Below, piece after piece: positions 44,587-53,700 of a stretch of DNA of 64,000 nucleotides (position 1 is its first letter; each line of letters opens with the position of its first letter). Origin of the DNA: Myxococcales bacterium (GTDB lineage: Bacteria > Myxococcota_A > Polyangia > Polyangiales > Ga0077539). The DNA lies in NCBI GenBank assembly GCA_016792845.1, contig JAEUKH010000031.1, positions 62,001 to 126,000 on the forward strand, in the 5' to 3' direction. The notes below the pieces were generated by a model, which worked only from the letters and a program-made list of their open reading frames with translations, was not told the origin of the DNA and did no database searches. The position numbers and the translations under genes were made by a program.

Positions 44587-46056
44587 TCAGTTCGACGGGG
44601 CCAGCGCGACCCCGCGGAAGACCGTGTTCGTCGCGGCCGTCGCGAGGGCCACCGCGGCGCCCGGGGTCTGACCCTGAACATCGCGGAAGAGCACCAGCCG
44701 CGAGGGCGACTCGGCGGTCACCGCGGCGACGTACACCACGCTGTTTTCGACCCAGGCCGTCACGCCGCGCACGCCGCTGGTGATGCCCGTCGAGAAGGTC
44801 GCGCCGAGGCTCCAGGTGTTGTTCGCCAACGTCCACCGCTGGACGCCGCCGCCTGAGGCGATGGCGCGGTCGTCGGCCACATAGGCCGTGTCGACCCCCG
44901 CCACCGCGGGGTCACGGTCGAGGAGCGCGAAGCCGTAGGGCGACGGGCCGCTGGTGCTTGAGAAGCCCGGCAAGAGCGCGGCGGTCGCGTTCTCGGTGGT
45001 CGGCAGCCCCTCGCCCCCGCGGAAGATGCCGTAGAAGTTGGTGGTCGACGCCGCGCCGTAGAGCTGGCCGTTGAAGACGCCCACGGTGCGCACGTTGCCG
45101 GGCGTCGAGATCACCTGCACGGCGTTCATCGTGTTGCCGAAGTCGACGCGGTAGATGCCGCCCGGCGAGGCCGTGCCGGCGACGTAGAAGGCCGAGCCGT
45201 CGACGGTCACCGCGCCGCGCACGTTGTTGGCGCTGAAGGCCGCGCGGAGCAGCGTCGAGGTGTCGACCATCCCGGCCGCGTTGATGCGCGCCACCACCCG
45301 CGGCGTCGCCGACGAGGCCGTGCCCGCCACCGACGCGAGGCCCGGCTCAGCCGCGTACCCCGCCAGCGAGACGAAGCGGCCGTCGGCCGAGCGGGTCAGC
45401 GAGCCCTCGGAGGTCGCGGTGCCCGAGAGCGTGATCGGGTTCTGAGCGCCCGCCGCCGCCACCGGGAGCGCGATCGTGTCGCCCGCGCTCGCCCCGTCTG
45501 ACGCGCGTCGACGGTCGATGAACGCCGCCGTCGCCGCGTTGGTGACCGACGCCGAGCCCGTGCCGAGCCGCAGCACCCACAGGGTCGCCGTCGCCCCGGT
45601 CGAGCCCGCGTCGCCCGCGCCCGCGTCGGTCGCGCCGCTGTCAACGCGCCCGCTGTCGACCGCGCCGCTGTCAGTCGCGCCGCTGTCAGTCGCGCCGCTG
45701 TCAGTCGCGCCGCTGTCGGGCGTACCGCTGTCGAGGGCGCCGCTGTCGACGCGACCGCTGTCGACCGCGCCGCTGTCAACCACGCCGCTGTCAACCACGC
45801 CCACATCGGCGGGGCCCGCATCGATCGCGCCCACATCGGCGGGGCCCGCGTCGACCGCGCCCACATCGGCGGGGCCTGCGTCGGAACGACCCGCGTCTGC
45901 GGCGGCGTCACCCGAGACGACGTCGGGGCGCGCGATGTCGATCTCGCCGACGATCCCCGAGTCTGTGGTGTTGTTGTTGGTCGAAGCGTCGCCGCAAGCC
46001 ACCGCAAGTGAAGCAAGCGCCGACAGAGCCAGAAAGCGTCGAATGGTGGTGCTCAT
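44587..46056 (-). CDS. Lipoprotein with Asp-Ser-Gly repeat linker and propeller-like domain
   Basis: A 489-residue lipoprotein (signal MSTTIRRFLALSALA, lipobox AVAC). Residues about 40-150 are a repetitive linker of DAGPADVG units then five-residue units such as VDSGA, TDSGA and VDSGR. The C-terminal 330 residues contain repeated beta strands (for example FYVAGTAS, VGVFNGQLYGAA, VVYVAAVTA) that suggest a beta-propeller. No catalytic motif is apparent. The linker could reach through peptidoglycan or bind calcium; both are inferred. Confidence 0.75.
   Translation of the reverse strand: MSTTIRRFLALSALASLAVACGDASTNNNTTDSGIVGEIDIARPDVVSGDAAADAGRSDAGPADVGAVDAGPADVGAIDAGPADVGVVDSGVVDSGAVDSGRVDSGALDSGTPDSGATDSGATDSGATDSGAVDSGRVDSGATDAGAGDAGSTGATATLWVLRLGTGSASVTNAATAAFIDRRRASDGASAGDTIALPVAAAGAQNPITLSGTATSEGSLTRSADGRFVSLAGYAAEPGLASVAGTASSATPRVVARINAAGMVDTSTLLRAAFSANNVRGAVTVDGSAFYVAGTASPGGIYRVDFGNTMNAVQVISTPGNVRTVGVFNGQLYGAASTTNFYGIFRGGEGLPTTENATAALLPGFSSTSGPSPYGFALLDRDPAVAGVDTAYVADDRAIASGGGVQRWTLANNTWSLGATFSTGITSGVRGVTAWVENSVVYVAAVTAESPSRLVLFRDVQGQTPGAAVALATAATNTVFRGVALAPSN
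45631..45890. repeat. Coding tandem repeats (15-bp and 30-bp units)
   Basis: From 45631 to about 45800 a 15-base unit (GCGCCGCTGTCAGTC and variants) recurs about ten times, three consecutive copies being identical. From 45801 to 45880 a 30-base unit starting CCACATCGGCGGGGC recurs almost three times. On the minus strand they encode DSG-containing five-residue and DAGPADVGA-type ten-residue repeats of the lipoprotein linker. Length variation between strains is likely. Confidence 0.9.
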
Positions 46057-46159
46057 CGCGGCGCCACCCTTAGCCTAGTCGCCAACGCTCTGCACACATG
46101 TCTGAAACTTTTTTGTGACTTCATGACCCGGACGAAGATGCGGCGCGATGCCGCAGGGG

Positions 46160-47839
46160 TCACTCGTCGTCGCTGAGCATTTCGGTGCGGTCGACGGTGC
46201 CGTCGCCGTTGTCGTCGAAGGTGATCTGCATGGGGGCTCGGTTGCCCGTCCACGCGCCGAAGTCGACGCCCATCACGGCGCTCGGCGTGGCGGTGACCCC
46301 AGCGTGGTCGAAGACGATCACCTCGGTGGGCGTGACCCGCTCGATGTAGAGCTCGAAGTTGGGCGCGGCGGTGCTCCCGTCGAAGCTCACCCGGGCGGTG
46401 CTGCGCGCGAAGTCGACCGAGAGCCTGAGGTTCTGCCCGGGGCGCATCGACGCGGCGCGGAGCTCGATGAGGTAGTCGTCTCCTTCGCTCTGGTAGGCCA
46501 GCGTGAGGGTGGGCGTCTCGACCCCTGCGGCGCGGTAGAGAATGTCGGGGGCTCCGGGTTGAATCACCACGGTGTCGCGCTGGCCTGGGTCGAGTCGCAC
46601 GTTGTCGAGCCCGAGCACCCAACCCGAGCCCTGGAAGAGCAGCTCCGTCGGTGACGGCGCGCTGAGACCGGCGCCGTCGAGGGTCACCGTCAGCGGCGTC
46701 GCCCGGGGCACGCTGAAGATGGGGTCGGGGCGGCTGTTGTTGCCCGGCATCCGCAACGCGACGGCCGCATCAGGGATGGTGCTGACGATGCGCCCCATGG
46801 CGTCGAGACCGGCGGTGCGGTTCATGCCATCGGTGACGGTGACGAGGCCGTCGCCGACGGTGTTGATGCGGATGCGGTTCTGTCCGCCGCCGTCCATCGT
46901 GCGGTTTTGCCAGGCGTCGTTGGGGTGCGGGAGCATGCGCCGCGGCCCCGCGTCACGGAGCGAGATGGGTCGCTCGGTGGCGCTCCCGGTCCATTCGGCG
47001 TCGGGCATCGAGGGGTTGAGCGCGGCGCGATACGACCAGGTGTTGGCGGCCGTATCGAGGGTGACGAAGCGCTCAGAATTGGGGTGATTGTTGTCGTAGA
47101 CGAGCACCTCGACCACGGTGTCGCTGCGCCGCCGGAGGGCGTAGGGCAAGAGCGCGTGCCCGCCCTGTTGCCCGAACACGCCGAGGGAGGTACCGAGGAA
47201 GCTGCGGCCTTGCGCGAAGGCCCGCTCAAGATGGGCGGCGAGCTCGCGGGGCGAGAACTGTCGCTGCGGCGCCACCATCGGGTCGACCGTCGACTGCGTC
47301 ACCGCCCAGAACATGATCTCGCCTTCGAGCGCCTCGTTGAGCGGGAGCGCGTACGCGTTGGCCGCGCCGAAGGTCATCGGGTCGAGGGTGCCCGCGTAGA
47401 AGTGCGCCGCGAGCACGGTGTAGCCCTCGCAGTTGCCCTCGTGGGCGCCGTTGTTCTCAGCGTCCATCCATTGTTGGGCGTTGGGCACGAGGCGGCACGG
47501 CCCGCTCGCGGCCTGACCTTCACAGACTGAAGGGCCGAAGAGCCGCCGCAAGAGCTCGGGCGTCAACCGCGCCGTCACCGGCGTCTCACCCGCTCGGCTC
47601 GTACCCCGGTTCGGAAAACGAAACCCGTTCGGGTTCGGCCTGAACCCCCAGTCGGCCATCATCGCCCCGGCGTCGGCGACCGCGCCCGCGTCGCCCGTCT
47701 GCCCGGCGTCATGCTTCGCGCCCGCGTCGAGCTCAGCGCCCGCGTCGGCCGTCGACGCCCCGCCGCCACCGCCACAACCCGCCGCACACGCGCTGAGTGC
47801 CAAGGCCGCGACGGCTGATAGACGTACATTCTTTTTCAC
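46160..47839 (-). CDS. Lipoprotein with papain-like Cys-His-Asn/Asp pattern
   Basis: A 559-residue lipoprotein (MKKNVRLSAV, lipobox CAAGC) with a DAG-rich linker to about residue 60. A domain at about 70-280 has a Cys, His, Asp/Asn order expected of papain-fold cysteine peptidases: Cys137 in EGNCEGYTVLAAHF, His228 in GQQGGHALLPYA and Asp249/Asn250 in LVYDNNHPNS. Peptidase activity is inferred from this order only. The C-terminal half is beta-rich and ends with an EF-hand-like DDNGDGTVDRTE motif, a possible calcium loop. Start is GTG 47839; a GTG at 47851 is the alternative. Confidence 0.7.
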   Translation of the reverse strand: MKKNVRLSAVAALALSACAAGCGGGGGASTADAGAELDAGAKHDAGQTGDAGAVADAGAMMADWGFRPNPNGFRFPNRGTSRAGETPVTARLTPELLRRLFGPSVCEGQAASGPCRLVPNAQQWMDAENNGAHEGNCEGYTVLAAHFYAGTLDPMTFGAANAYALPLNEALEGEIMFWAVTQSTVDPMVAPQRQFSPRELAAHLERAFAQGRSFLGTSLGVFGQQGGHALLPYALRRRSDTVVEVLVYDNNHPNSERFVTLDTAANTWSYRAALNPSMPDAEWTGSATERPISLRDAGPRRMLPHPNDAWQNRTMDGGGQNRIRINTVGDGLVTVTDGMNRTAGLDAMGRIVSTIPDAAVALRMPGNNSRPDPIFSVPRATPLTVTLDGAGLSAPSPTELLFQGSGWVLGLDNVRLDPGQRDTVVIQPGAPDILYRAAGVETPTLTLAYQSEGDDYLIELRAASMRPGQNLRLSVDFARSTARVSFDGSTAAPNFELYIERVTPTEVIVFDHAGVTATPSAVMGVDFGAWTGNRAPMQITFDDNGDGTVDRTEMLSDDE

Positions 47840-48251
47840 GATGACACCCACTCAATTAAAAGAAACACAGCGCAGCCAATGCGCGACCGTCGATGCGACG
47901 ATGTGCGCATTGGGCTGAGGGCCCCTGTCGACGCTGTGCGCGCCGAGACCCGATGCCTAGCGCGCGGCCGAAGCCGCGGTAAACGTAGAATCTTTTCGAG
48001 ACCTCGGGCGTACGCGGTGTTGCGACCCTTCGAGCGCGCGGCGAGGCCGAGGCGGTCGGCGGCCCTGTGAGGCGACGGGCGGCGACGGGCGGCGGGGCGC
48101 GAGGCGGTCGCGTCGACCAGTTGACGCGAGGGCTTCGGCGTTGTGTATCTACCGCGACGAAGGGCCCGATGGTTGGGCCCGTTGCAGACTTTGACTGACG
48201 TTGACGGTGTGCCCGCGCCAAGCGCGGAGGGCACGGTTTGAGGAGACTCCC
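47840..48251. other. Divergent intergenic region containing a nested hairpin
   Basis: A 412-base non-coding gap between the papain-like lipoprotein gene (minus) and the exported-protein/metalloprotease pair (plus). The first 35 bases are AT-rich (CAATTAAAAGAAAC). A nested hairpin lies at 47876-47913 and a GGCGAC-type short repeat at 48069-48095. AGGAG precedes the plus-strand gene. Confidence 0.6.
47876..47913. promoter_or_regulatory. Nested inverted repeat upstream of the papain-like lipoprotein gene
   Basis: CCAATGCGC (47876-47884) and GCGCATTGG (47905-47913) are perfect 9-bp arms; inside, CGTCG (47888-47892) and CGACG (47896-47900) form a second stem. The element lies about 37-74 bases before the minus-strand start, so it could be a 5'-leader RNA structure or an operator. 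Confidence 0.5.
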
Positions 48252-48899
48252 ATGCGTAGGCACTCAGGGTGGCGACGTTGGTTGGCCGCCTGTTTGTTGG
48301 CCTCGGCGGTGACGGCGTCGAGCGGGGCCGCCGATGCGACGGTGGCGGTTCAGCTCTCGCGGAGCGAGCAGGTCAACCTGTCAGACCTGGTCGTGCGCGC
48401 GACGGTGGTGGGCCACACCTACGGGTGGAACGCCGAGCGCACCCAGCTCGTGACCCTCACGCGGCTTCGGGTCACCGAGGTCTACAAGGGCACGGCGGCG
48501 CTCGGGGGCGAGCTGACCTTGCGTCAGTTCGGCGGCGAGGTCGACGGCCTCGTGTCGCACATCGCGGGTGACCCGCAGCTCCAAGACGGCGCCGACGTGG
48601 TGGCCTTTCTGCGCGCAGGGCCCGGGGTGGTGTTTCTGACGGCGATGGCGCAGTCGGTGTACTTCGTCGCGCCGCCGCAGGTGTCGGGCCCGGCGAGCCT
48701 GCCAGGCTCGGTGACCGGTGCGGGCGCAGGGGCCGACGCGAGCGCGCGCGTGGTGTGGCGCGACCTCTCGGGGCTCAGCTTCGCCGTGCCGAACGCTCGC
48801 GGCCCGATGCAGGTGGTGGAGCCCGTCGCAGAGGGGCCCGAGAGCCTCGACCATTTGCGCGCCGCGCTCCGGAGCCTCGCGGCCGGAGGTGCCCGGTGA
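48252..48899 (+). CDS. Exported hypothetical protein paired with matrixin-like protease
   Basis: A 215-residue protein with a Sec signal peptide (RRWLAACLLASAVTASSGAA). The mature part is a beta-rich domain (LVVRATVVGHTYGW, LTRLRVTEVYKGT, GGELTLRQFGGEV, VVAFLRAGPG). Similar small exported proteins accompany matrixin-like protease genes in myxobacteria, as I recall them; here the stop overlaps the protease start (GTGA). It may be an inhibitor, chaperone or co-secreted partner. AGGAG lies eight bases before ATG 48252. Confidence 0.65.
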   Translation: MRRHSGWRRWLAACLLASAVTASSGAADATVAVQLSRSEQVNLSDLVVRATVVGHTYGWNAERTQLVTLTRLRVTEVYKGTAALGGELTLRQFGGEVDGLVSHIAGDPQLQDGADVVAFLRAGPGVVFLTAMAQSVYFVAPPQVSGPASLPGSVTGAGAGADASARVVWRDLSGLSFAVPNARGPMQVVEPVAEGPESLDHLRAALRSLAAGGAR

Positions 48900-50434
48900 A
48901 GCGCATCGTTCTTGTGAGCGCGTGCCTCGCGGGCCTGGTCTCGGCCCCTTCGGCCGACGCGTACCGCCGCTTGGGGTCGCAGTTCAACCCGCGGGCCTTG
49001 CCGGTGGCGTATCGCATCAACCGCACGAGCATCCCGGCGTCGCTGGGTGTGGCGACGGGGGTCGCGGCCATCGAGCAGGGCTTCGCCACCTGGTCGGCGC
49101 CGAGCTGTACCACCTGGGCGACGAGCAACGCGGGCGACACCACGCGCACCCGGGCCCAAGCCGGCGACCGCGAGAACAGCATGCTCTGGATCTCAGGCAG
49201 CTGGCCCTCAGAGCTGGGCGCCGTCAACGTCACCATCGGCGTCACCACCCCCGTTTGGTCGCAGGGCGGGTTCTTCATCGACGCCGACATTCAGTACAAC
49301 AACGTAGGCTTTCGCTGGTCGACCACGGGCACCAACAACACCGTCGACGCGCAGTCGATCGCGACCCACGAGAACGGCCATTTTCTCGGCCTCGACCACT
49401 CCAGCGTGCAGCGCGCCGTGATGTTCGCGTCGTACTCGGGCGGCCTCAAGCGCGAGCTCGACGCCGACGACATCGCCGGGGTCTGCGCGCTCTACCCGAG
49501 CGGCGGCGCGGTGCCTGACGCCGGCACGCCCAACGACCCCTGCAACCAGTACACAAGCTGCGCGGGCTGCACGCCGGTGAACGGCTGCGGCTGGTGCGGC
49601 GCCTCGAACCGTTGCGTCAGCGCCACCCAGAGCGGGCCCACCGCGGGCGCCTGCGCGAGCGGCTTCGCGTGGCTCCCGAACCAGTGCACCACGGCCCAAC
49701 CCCAAGACGCAGGCACCGCGACCGACCCGTGCAATCAGTTCGCCTCGTGCGGCGCGTGCACGCCGGTGAACGGCTGCGGCTGGTGCGGCGCCTCGAACCG
49801 CTGCGTACGCTCGACCCAGAGCGGGCCCACCGCGGGCGCCTGCGCGAGCGGCTTCGCGTGGCTCCCGCAAGAGTGCTCGGCGGGCGGCACCGACGCGGGC
49901 ACGCCCACGGGCACGGCCTCGTTCGGCGAGCCCTGCCGTCAGCTCCAAGACTGCGGCGGCGGCGGGCTCTGCGTGGGCACCTCGTCGGTGACGCCCTTCT
50001 GCACCCGGGTTTGCACCGACGACTGCACCTGCCCGCGGGGGTATGCATGCAACGCGATGCTCCAGACGGGTCAGCGGGTGTGCTTCCCGGGCACCAACCG
50101 TTGCGTGGCCGACGCGGGCTCGCCGGTGCTCGACAGCGGTGTGGCGCCGCCCCTCGACACGGGCGTGGTAGTCACCCCTGACACCGGCGTTGTGGTCACC
50201 CCTGACACGGGCAACACCGAGCCGCCAACCGACACGGGCAACCCCATGCCCGAAGACGCGGGCAACGCGGCCGAAGACACCGGGCCTGCGCTCCCCCGCG
50301 AGGGCGGCAGCACCTCGACCTGCGCGTGCGCGACGGTGGGCACGACCTCGCCTCTGAGCCGCGGCGGTCTCAGCCTCGGCCTCGGCCTCGCCGCGATGCT
50401 CGTCGGCCGCCGACGCCGCCGCACCGCGCGCTGA
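48896..50434 (+). CDS. Matrixin-like zinc metalloprotease with PSI-like repeats and MYXO-CTERM tail
   Basis: A 512-residue exported metzincin. A signal peptide (LVSACLAGLVSAPSADA) is followed by a peptidase domain (about 20-205) with the zinc motif HENGHFLGLDH (158-168) and a Met-turn VMFAS. Two nearly identical cysteine-rich PSI-like repeats follow (CTPVNGCGWCGASNRC in each), then a third Cys cluster and a linker of DTGVVVTP-type repeats. The C-terminus has Cys-Ala-Cys, a hydrophobic helix and RRRRRTAR, matching MYXO-CTERM, a tail cleaved by a rhomboid-like/CAAX-like sortase for surface attachment. GTG 48896 overlaps the upstream stop by four bases. Confidence 0.88.
   Translation: MKRIVLVSACLAGLVSAPSADAYRRLGSQFNPRALPVAYRINRTSIPASLGVATGVAAIEQGFATWSAPSCTTWATSNAGDTTRTRAQAGDRENSMLWISGSWPSELGAVNVTIGVTTPVWSQGGFFIDADIQYNNVGFRWSTTGTNNTVDAQSIATHENGHFLGLDHSSVQRAVMFASYSGGLKRELDADDIAGVCALYPSGGAVPDAGTPNDPCNQYTSCAGCTPVNGCGWCGASNRCVSATQSGPTAGACASGFAWLPNQCTTAQPQDAGTATDPCNQFASCGACTPVNGCGWCGASNRCVRSTQSGPTAGACASGFAWLPQECSAGGTDAGTPTGTASFGEPCRQLQDCGGGGLCVGTSSVTPFCTRVCTDDCTCPRGYACNAMLQTGQRVCFPGTNRCVADAGSPVLDSGVAPPLDTGVVVTPDTGVVVTPDTGNTEPPTDTGNPMPEDAGNAAEDTGPALPREGGSTSTCACATVGTTSPLSRGGLSLGLGLAAMLVGRRRRRTAR
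49532..49878 (+). repeat. Two 189-bp direct repeats coding PSI-like domains
   Basis: The block beginning GACCCCTGCAACCAGT... near 49532 recurs 189 bases (63 codons) later with few changes; TGCACGCCGGTGAACGGC is exact in both (49568 and 49757). This indicates recent duplication inside the metalloprotease gene. Confidence 0.85.
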
Positions 50435-50455
50435 GCGCGACCCATCGTTCACACA

Positions 50456-50501
50456 CGTCGCCCCTCGCAGCGCTGCCGCGACGCAGCCGCGCGGGGCGAC
50501 G
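50456..50501. other. Inverted repeat after the metalloprotease gene
   Basis: CGTCGCCCC (50456-50464) and GGGGCGACG (50493-50501) form perfect 9-bp arms around a 28-base loop, 22 bases after the stop. There is no T-tract. It may be a terminator or mRNA-end structure. The remaining gap to 50723 holds no recognisable gene. Confidence 0.4.
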
Positions 50502-50723
50502 CTGCGTTGGGCCCGTGCGAACCTCGCGCGTGTGCAGCCCCCGTCACAGCGACAGGGCGCCGCGCGGCGACCCAGACGCCGCACGCTGCGGGACGCCGAG
50601 CGCATCTTGCGGAGCCTCGGCGCCTAAGGTTCGATGCGACGCCGCGCATCGTGGTCGTGACCCGCGTCTCGCAGTCAACAAAGGCTTCGCGGGCGTCGCG
50701 CGCAGAAGGTGAGCATCTCTCCC

Positions 50724-53700
50724 GTGAATCGATTTCGTTCTCTCCTCGGCTCGACCGCGTGGGTCTTGAGCAGCGCCCTCTTGGGGGTCACGGCCGAGGC
50801 TCACCCCGTCACCGTCGACGGCGTCGCGACCGAGTGGTCGGCGCGGAGCCCCGCGGCTGACAACGTCGGCATGATCGCCCGCACCGCGATGGGCGAAGGC
50901 GAGTACATCTGGCTCGACAACAACGCCGACAGCCGCACCGACCTCGTTTCCCCTGAGAACGAGGCCAACATCACCCGGGTTCAGTACACGGGCACGGCCC
51001 AGGGCCTCGCCATCTTCGTGCGGCTGAGCAGCAGCACCCCCGCGGGGCCCGCCGTGCAGGTGCAGGTGGCCATCGACACCGACCGCACCGCCAACAGCGG
51101 GCAGAACTTCTTCGCAGCCTTCGCAGACACCGAGGTCGCTCCGGCCGCGCGTTGGGAGTACCTCGTGCAGACGCGCTTCGGCTCGGGGGGCACCGCCGCG
51201 GTGCTCAACACCAGCTTCGAGAGCGTGGCCACCGTGAGCGCGGTGCGCGGCGCCGACGGCGTCGAGATCTTCGTGCCCTGGACGGCGCTCGGGCGAAGCT
51301 CGCCGCCGACGACCCCGCTGCGCTTCACCGTGGCGACCTTCCGCGCGGGCACCGACGACCGCACCGTCGACATCGGCGGCAGCACCGTCTCGAACGCCCT
51401 CGACGTGGTGAGCGACTACGGCGACCCCCGCGCGGCCACCTACCCGAACACCTTCGCCGAGGTGAGCGACCAGGTCGTAAACTATTACGCTGACGTGTAT
51501 TTTTCGACGACCGGCGAGGTCTACGCGCCGCTCCTGGTGACCCGCTTCGTGGCCAACGCCGCGGCCGACACCACCGGCGGCAACGAGTGGGTGGCGCTGC
51601 GCAACATGACCGCGGCCCCGCTCGATCTCAGCAACTTCAAGGTCGGCGACGAAGAGGTGCCCGACGGCACCGAGGGCATGTACCTCCTGCCGACGGCCAC
51701 CCTGGCGCCGGGCGCGAGCTACATCATCGCCGCGAGCGGGAGCCACTACACCGGCCGCTACGGGCGACGCGCCGACGCCGAGTTCGCCATCACCGCGGGC
51801 GACGACACCCCCGACCTCACGCGGTTCACGACCTGGGGCACGGGCACCTTCGCGCTCGCCAACGGAGGCGACGAGGTGGTGCTCCTCGACCCCTCGAACA
51901 CCATCGTCGACGCCGCGAACTACGGCACCTCGGGTTACCTCGGGCAGAACGCCGTCGCGGTGATCTCGACCGCCGGGCGGGTGTACGGCCGCGCCGCGGT
52001 GCCGGCCGACCGCGACGACTGCGCGATGGACTTCTCAGACCTCGGCGGCGTCTGCGGCCCCGACTCCGAGTGCGGCGGCGGCGTGTGCGCGCGTTGCGAT
52101 GTCAACGTGTGCGCGCCTCGCCCCCAAGGCACCGCGTGCGCCGACACGAACCTCTGCAACGGCAACGAGACCTGCGACGGCAGCGGCACCTGCGCCGCGG
52201 GCGCGCCCTTGGTCTGCAACGACGGCAACCCCTGCACCGTCGAGAGCTGTTCGCCCACCGGCGGCTGTCAGTCGACCTTCGCCGCGCAGGGCGCGATGTG
52301 CGCCGACACGAACCTCTGCAACGGCGCCGAGACCTGCAACGGGCAAGGCGCCTGCACGGCGGGCGCGCCCTTGGTCTGCGCCGACACCAACCCTTGCACC
52401 GACGACACCTGCGACCCCACCGCGGGGTGCCGCAACACCGCCCGGGTCGACGGCGCGTCGTGCGGGAGCACGAACGTGTGCACCGGGGCCCAGGTGTGCG
52501 CCGCGGGGCAGTGCGTGACCCAGGCGCCGGTGAGCTGCAACGACAGCAACGTGTGCACCACCGACAACTGTAACCCCGCGATGGGATGCGAGTTTTCGGC
52601 GCGCACGGGCGCCAGCTGCGCCGACGCCAACGTGTGCAACGGCGCCGAGACCTGCAACAGCATGGGCCAGTGCGGCGGCGGCACGCCCTTGCAGTGCAAC
52701 GACTCGAACCCCTGCACCGCCGACGTCTGTGATCCGGTCACGGGGTGCGGCGCGGTGAACGTCGCCGACGGCACGAGCTGCGGCTCGAACGACGCGTGCG
52801 CGGGGCGTCAGACCTGCATGGCGGGCGCCTGCGTGCGCGGCACCCCCCTCGCCTGCGACGACGGAAACCCCTGCACCGCCGACACCTGCGACAGCCAGCT
52901 CGGATGCGTCGCCACCCCCCGCACCGGCGCGAGCTGCGCCGACGCGAACCCCTGCAACGGGGCCGAGACCTGCAACAGCATGGGCGTGTGCGCGCCCGGC
53001 GCCGCCCCCGACTGCAACGACTCGAACCCCTGCACCGCAGACTCGTGTGACACGACCCTGGGGTGCAAGAACGTTCCTGTGATGGTGGGCACCGCGTGCA
53101 GCGACGGCAACCTTTGCAACGGCGCCGAAACCTGCAACGGCGAGGGCTCGTGCGCGGGCGGCACTCCGGTGGTCTGCGCGCCCTCGTCGATGGCGTGCCG
53201 GGTCAACAGCTGCAACCCGAGCACCGGCCAGTGCGCGCTCTCGAACGCCATGGCGGGCACGCTCTGCGAGAACGACAACCTCTGCGACGGCATCGAGCGC
53301 TGCGACGAGTCTGGCGCCTGCCTCATGGGCACGCCCATCACCACGGGCCTCTGCGCCGACGCCGGCGACGCCAGCGACGCAGCCCACGACGCCAGCGAAG
53401 ACGCCCAGGTCGCTGACGCGAGCACCAGCGACGCCCAGGTCGCAGACGCGGGCGCCGAAGACGCCACCGTGAGCGACGCGAGCCTCGAAGACGCCCAGGT
53501 CGCTGACGCGAGCGCCGAAGACGCGGTGAGCGACGCGAGCCTCGGAGACGCCGCCGTGAGCGACGCGGGCCTCGAAGACGCCGCCGTCGACGCCGAGACG
53601 ACCGACAGCGCGGTCGCCGACGCCGCGATCACCGACGGCGCGGCTTCAACCGATGTGCTCGACGCGAGCCTCGAAGACGCCGCCCTGGCCGACGCGGGCC

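Noticed and set aside
45631..45890. Regularly spaced repeats resembling a CRISPR array
   Set aside because: Units are 15 or 30 bp without unique spacers and lie in frame within a coding linker.
46139..46155. TGCGGC-GCGAT-GCCGCA hairpin after the papain-like lipoprotein gene
   Set aside because: A 6-bp stem without a T-tract is too weak to call a terminator here.
48069..48095. Short GGCGAC-type tandem repeats in the intergenic gap
   Set aside because: Too short and simple to be distinguished from local GC-rich sequence bias.
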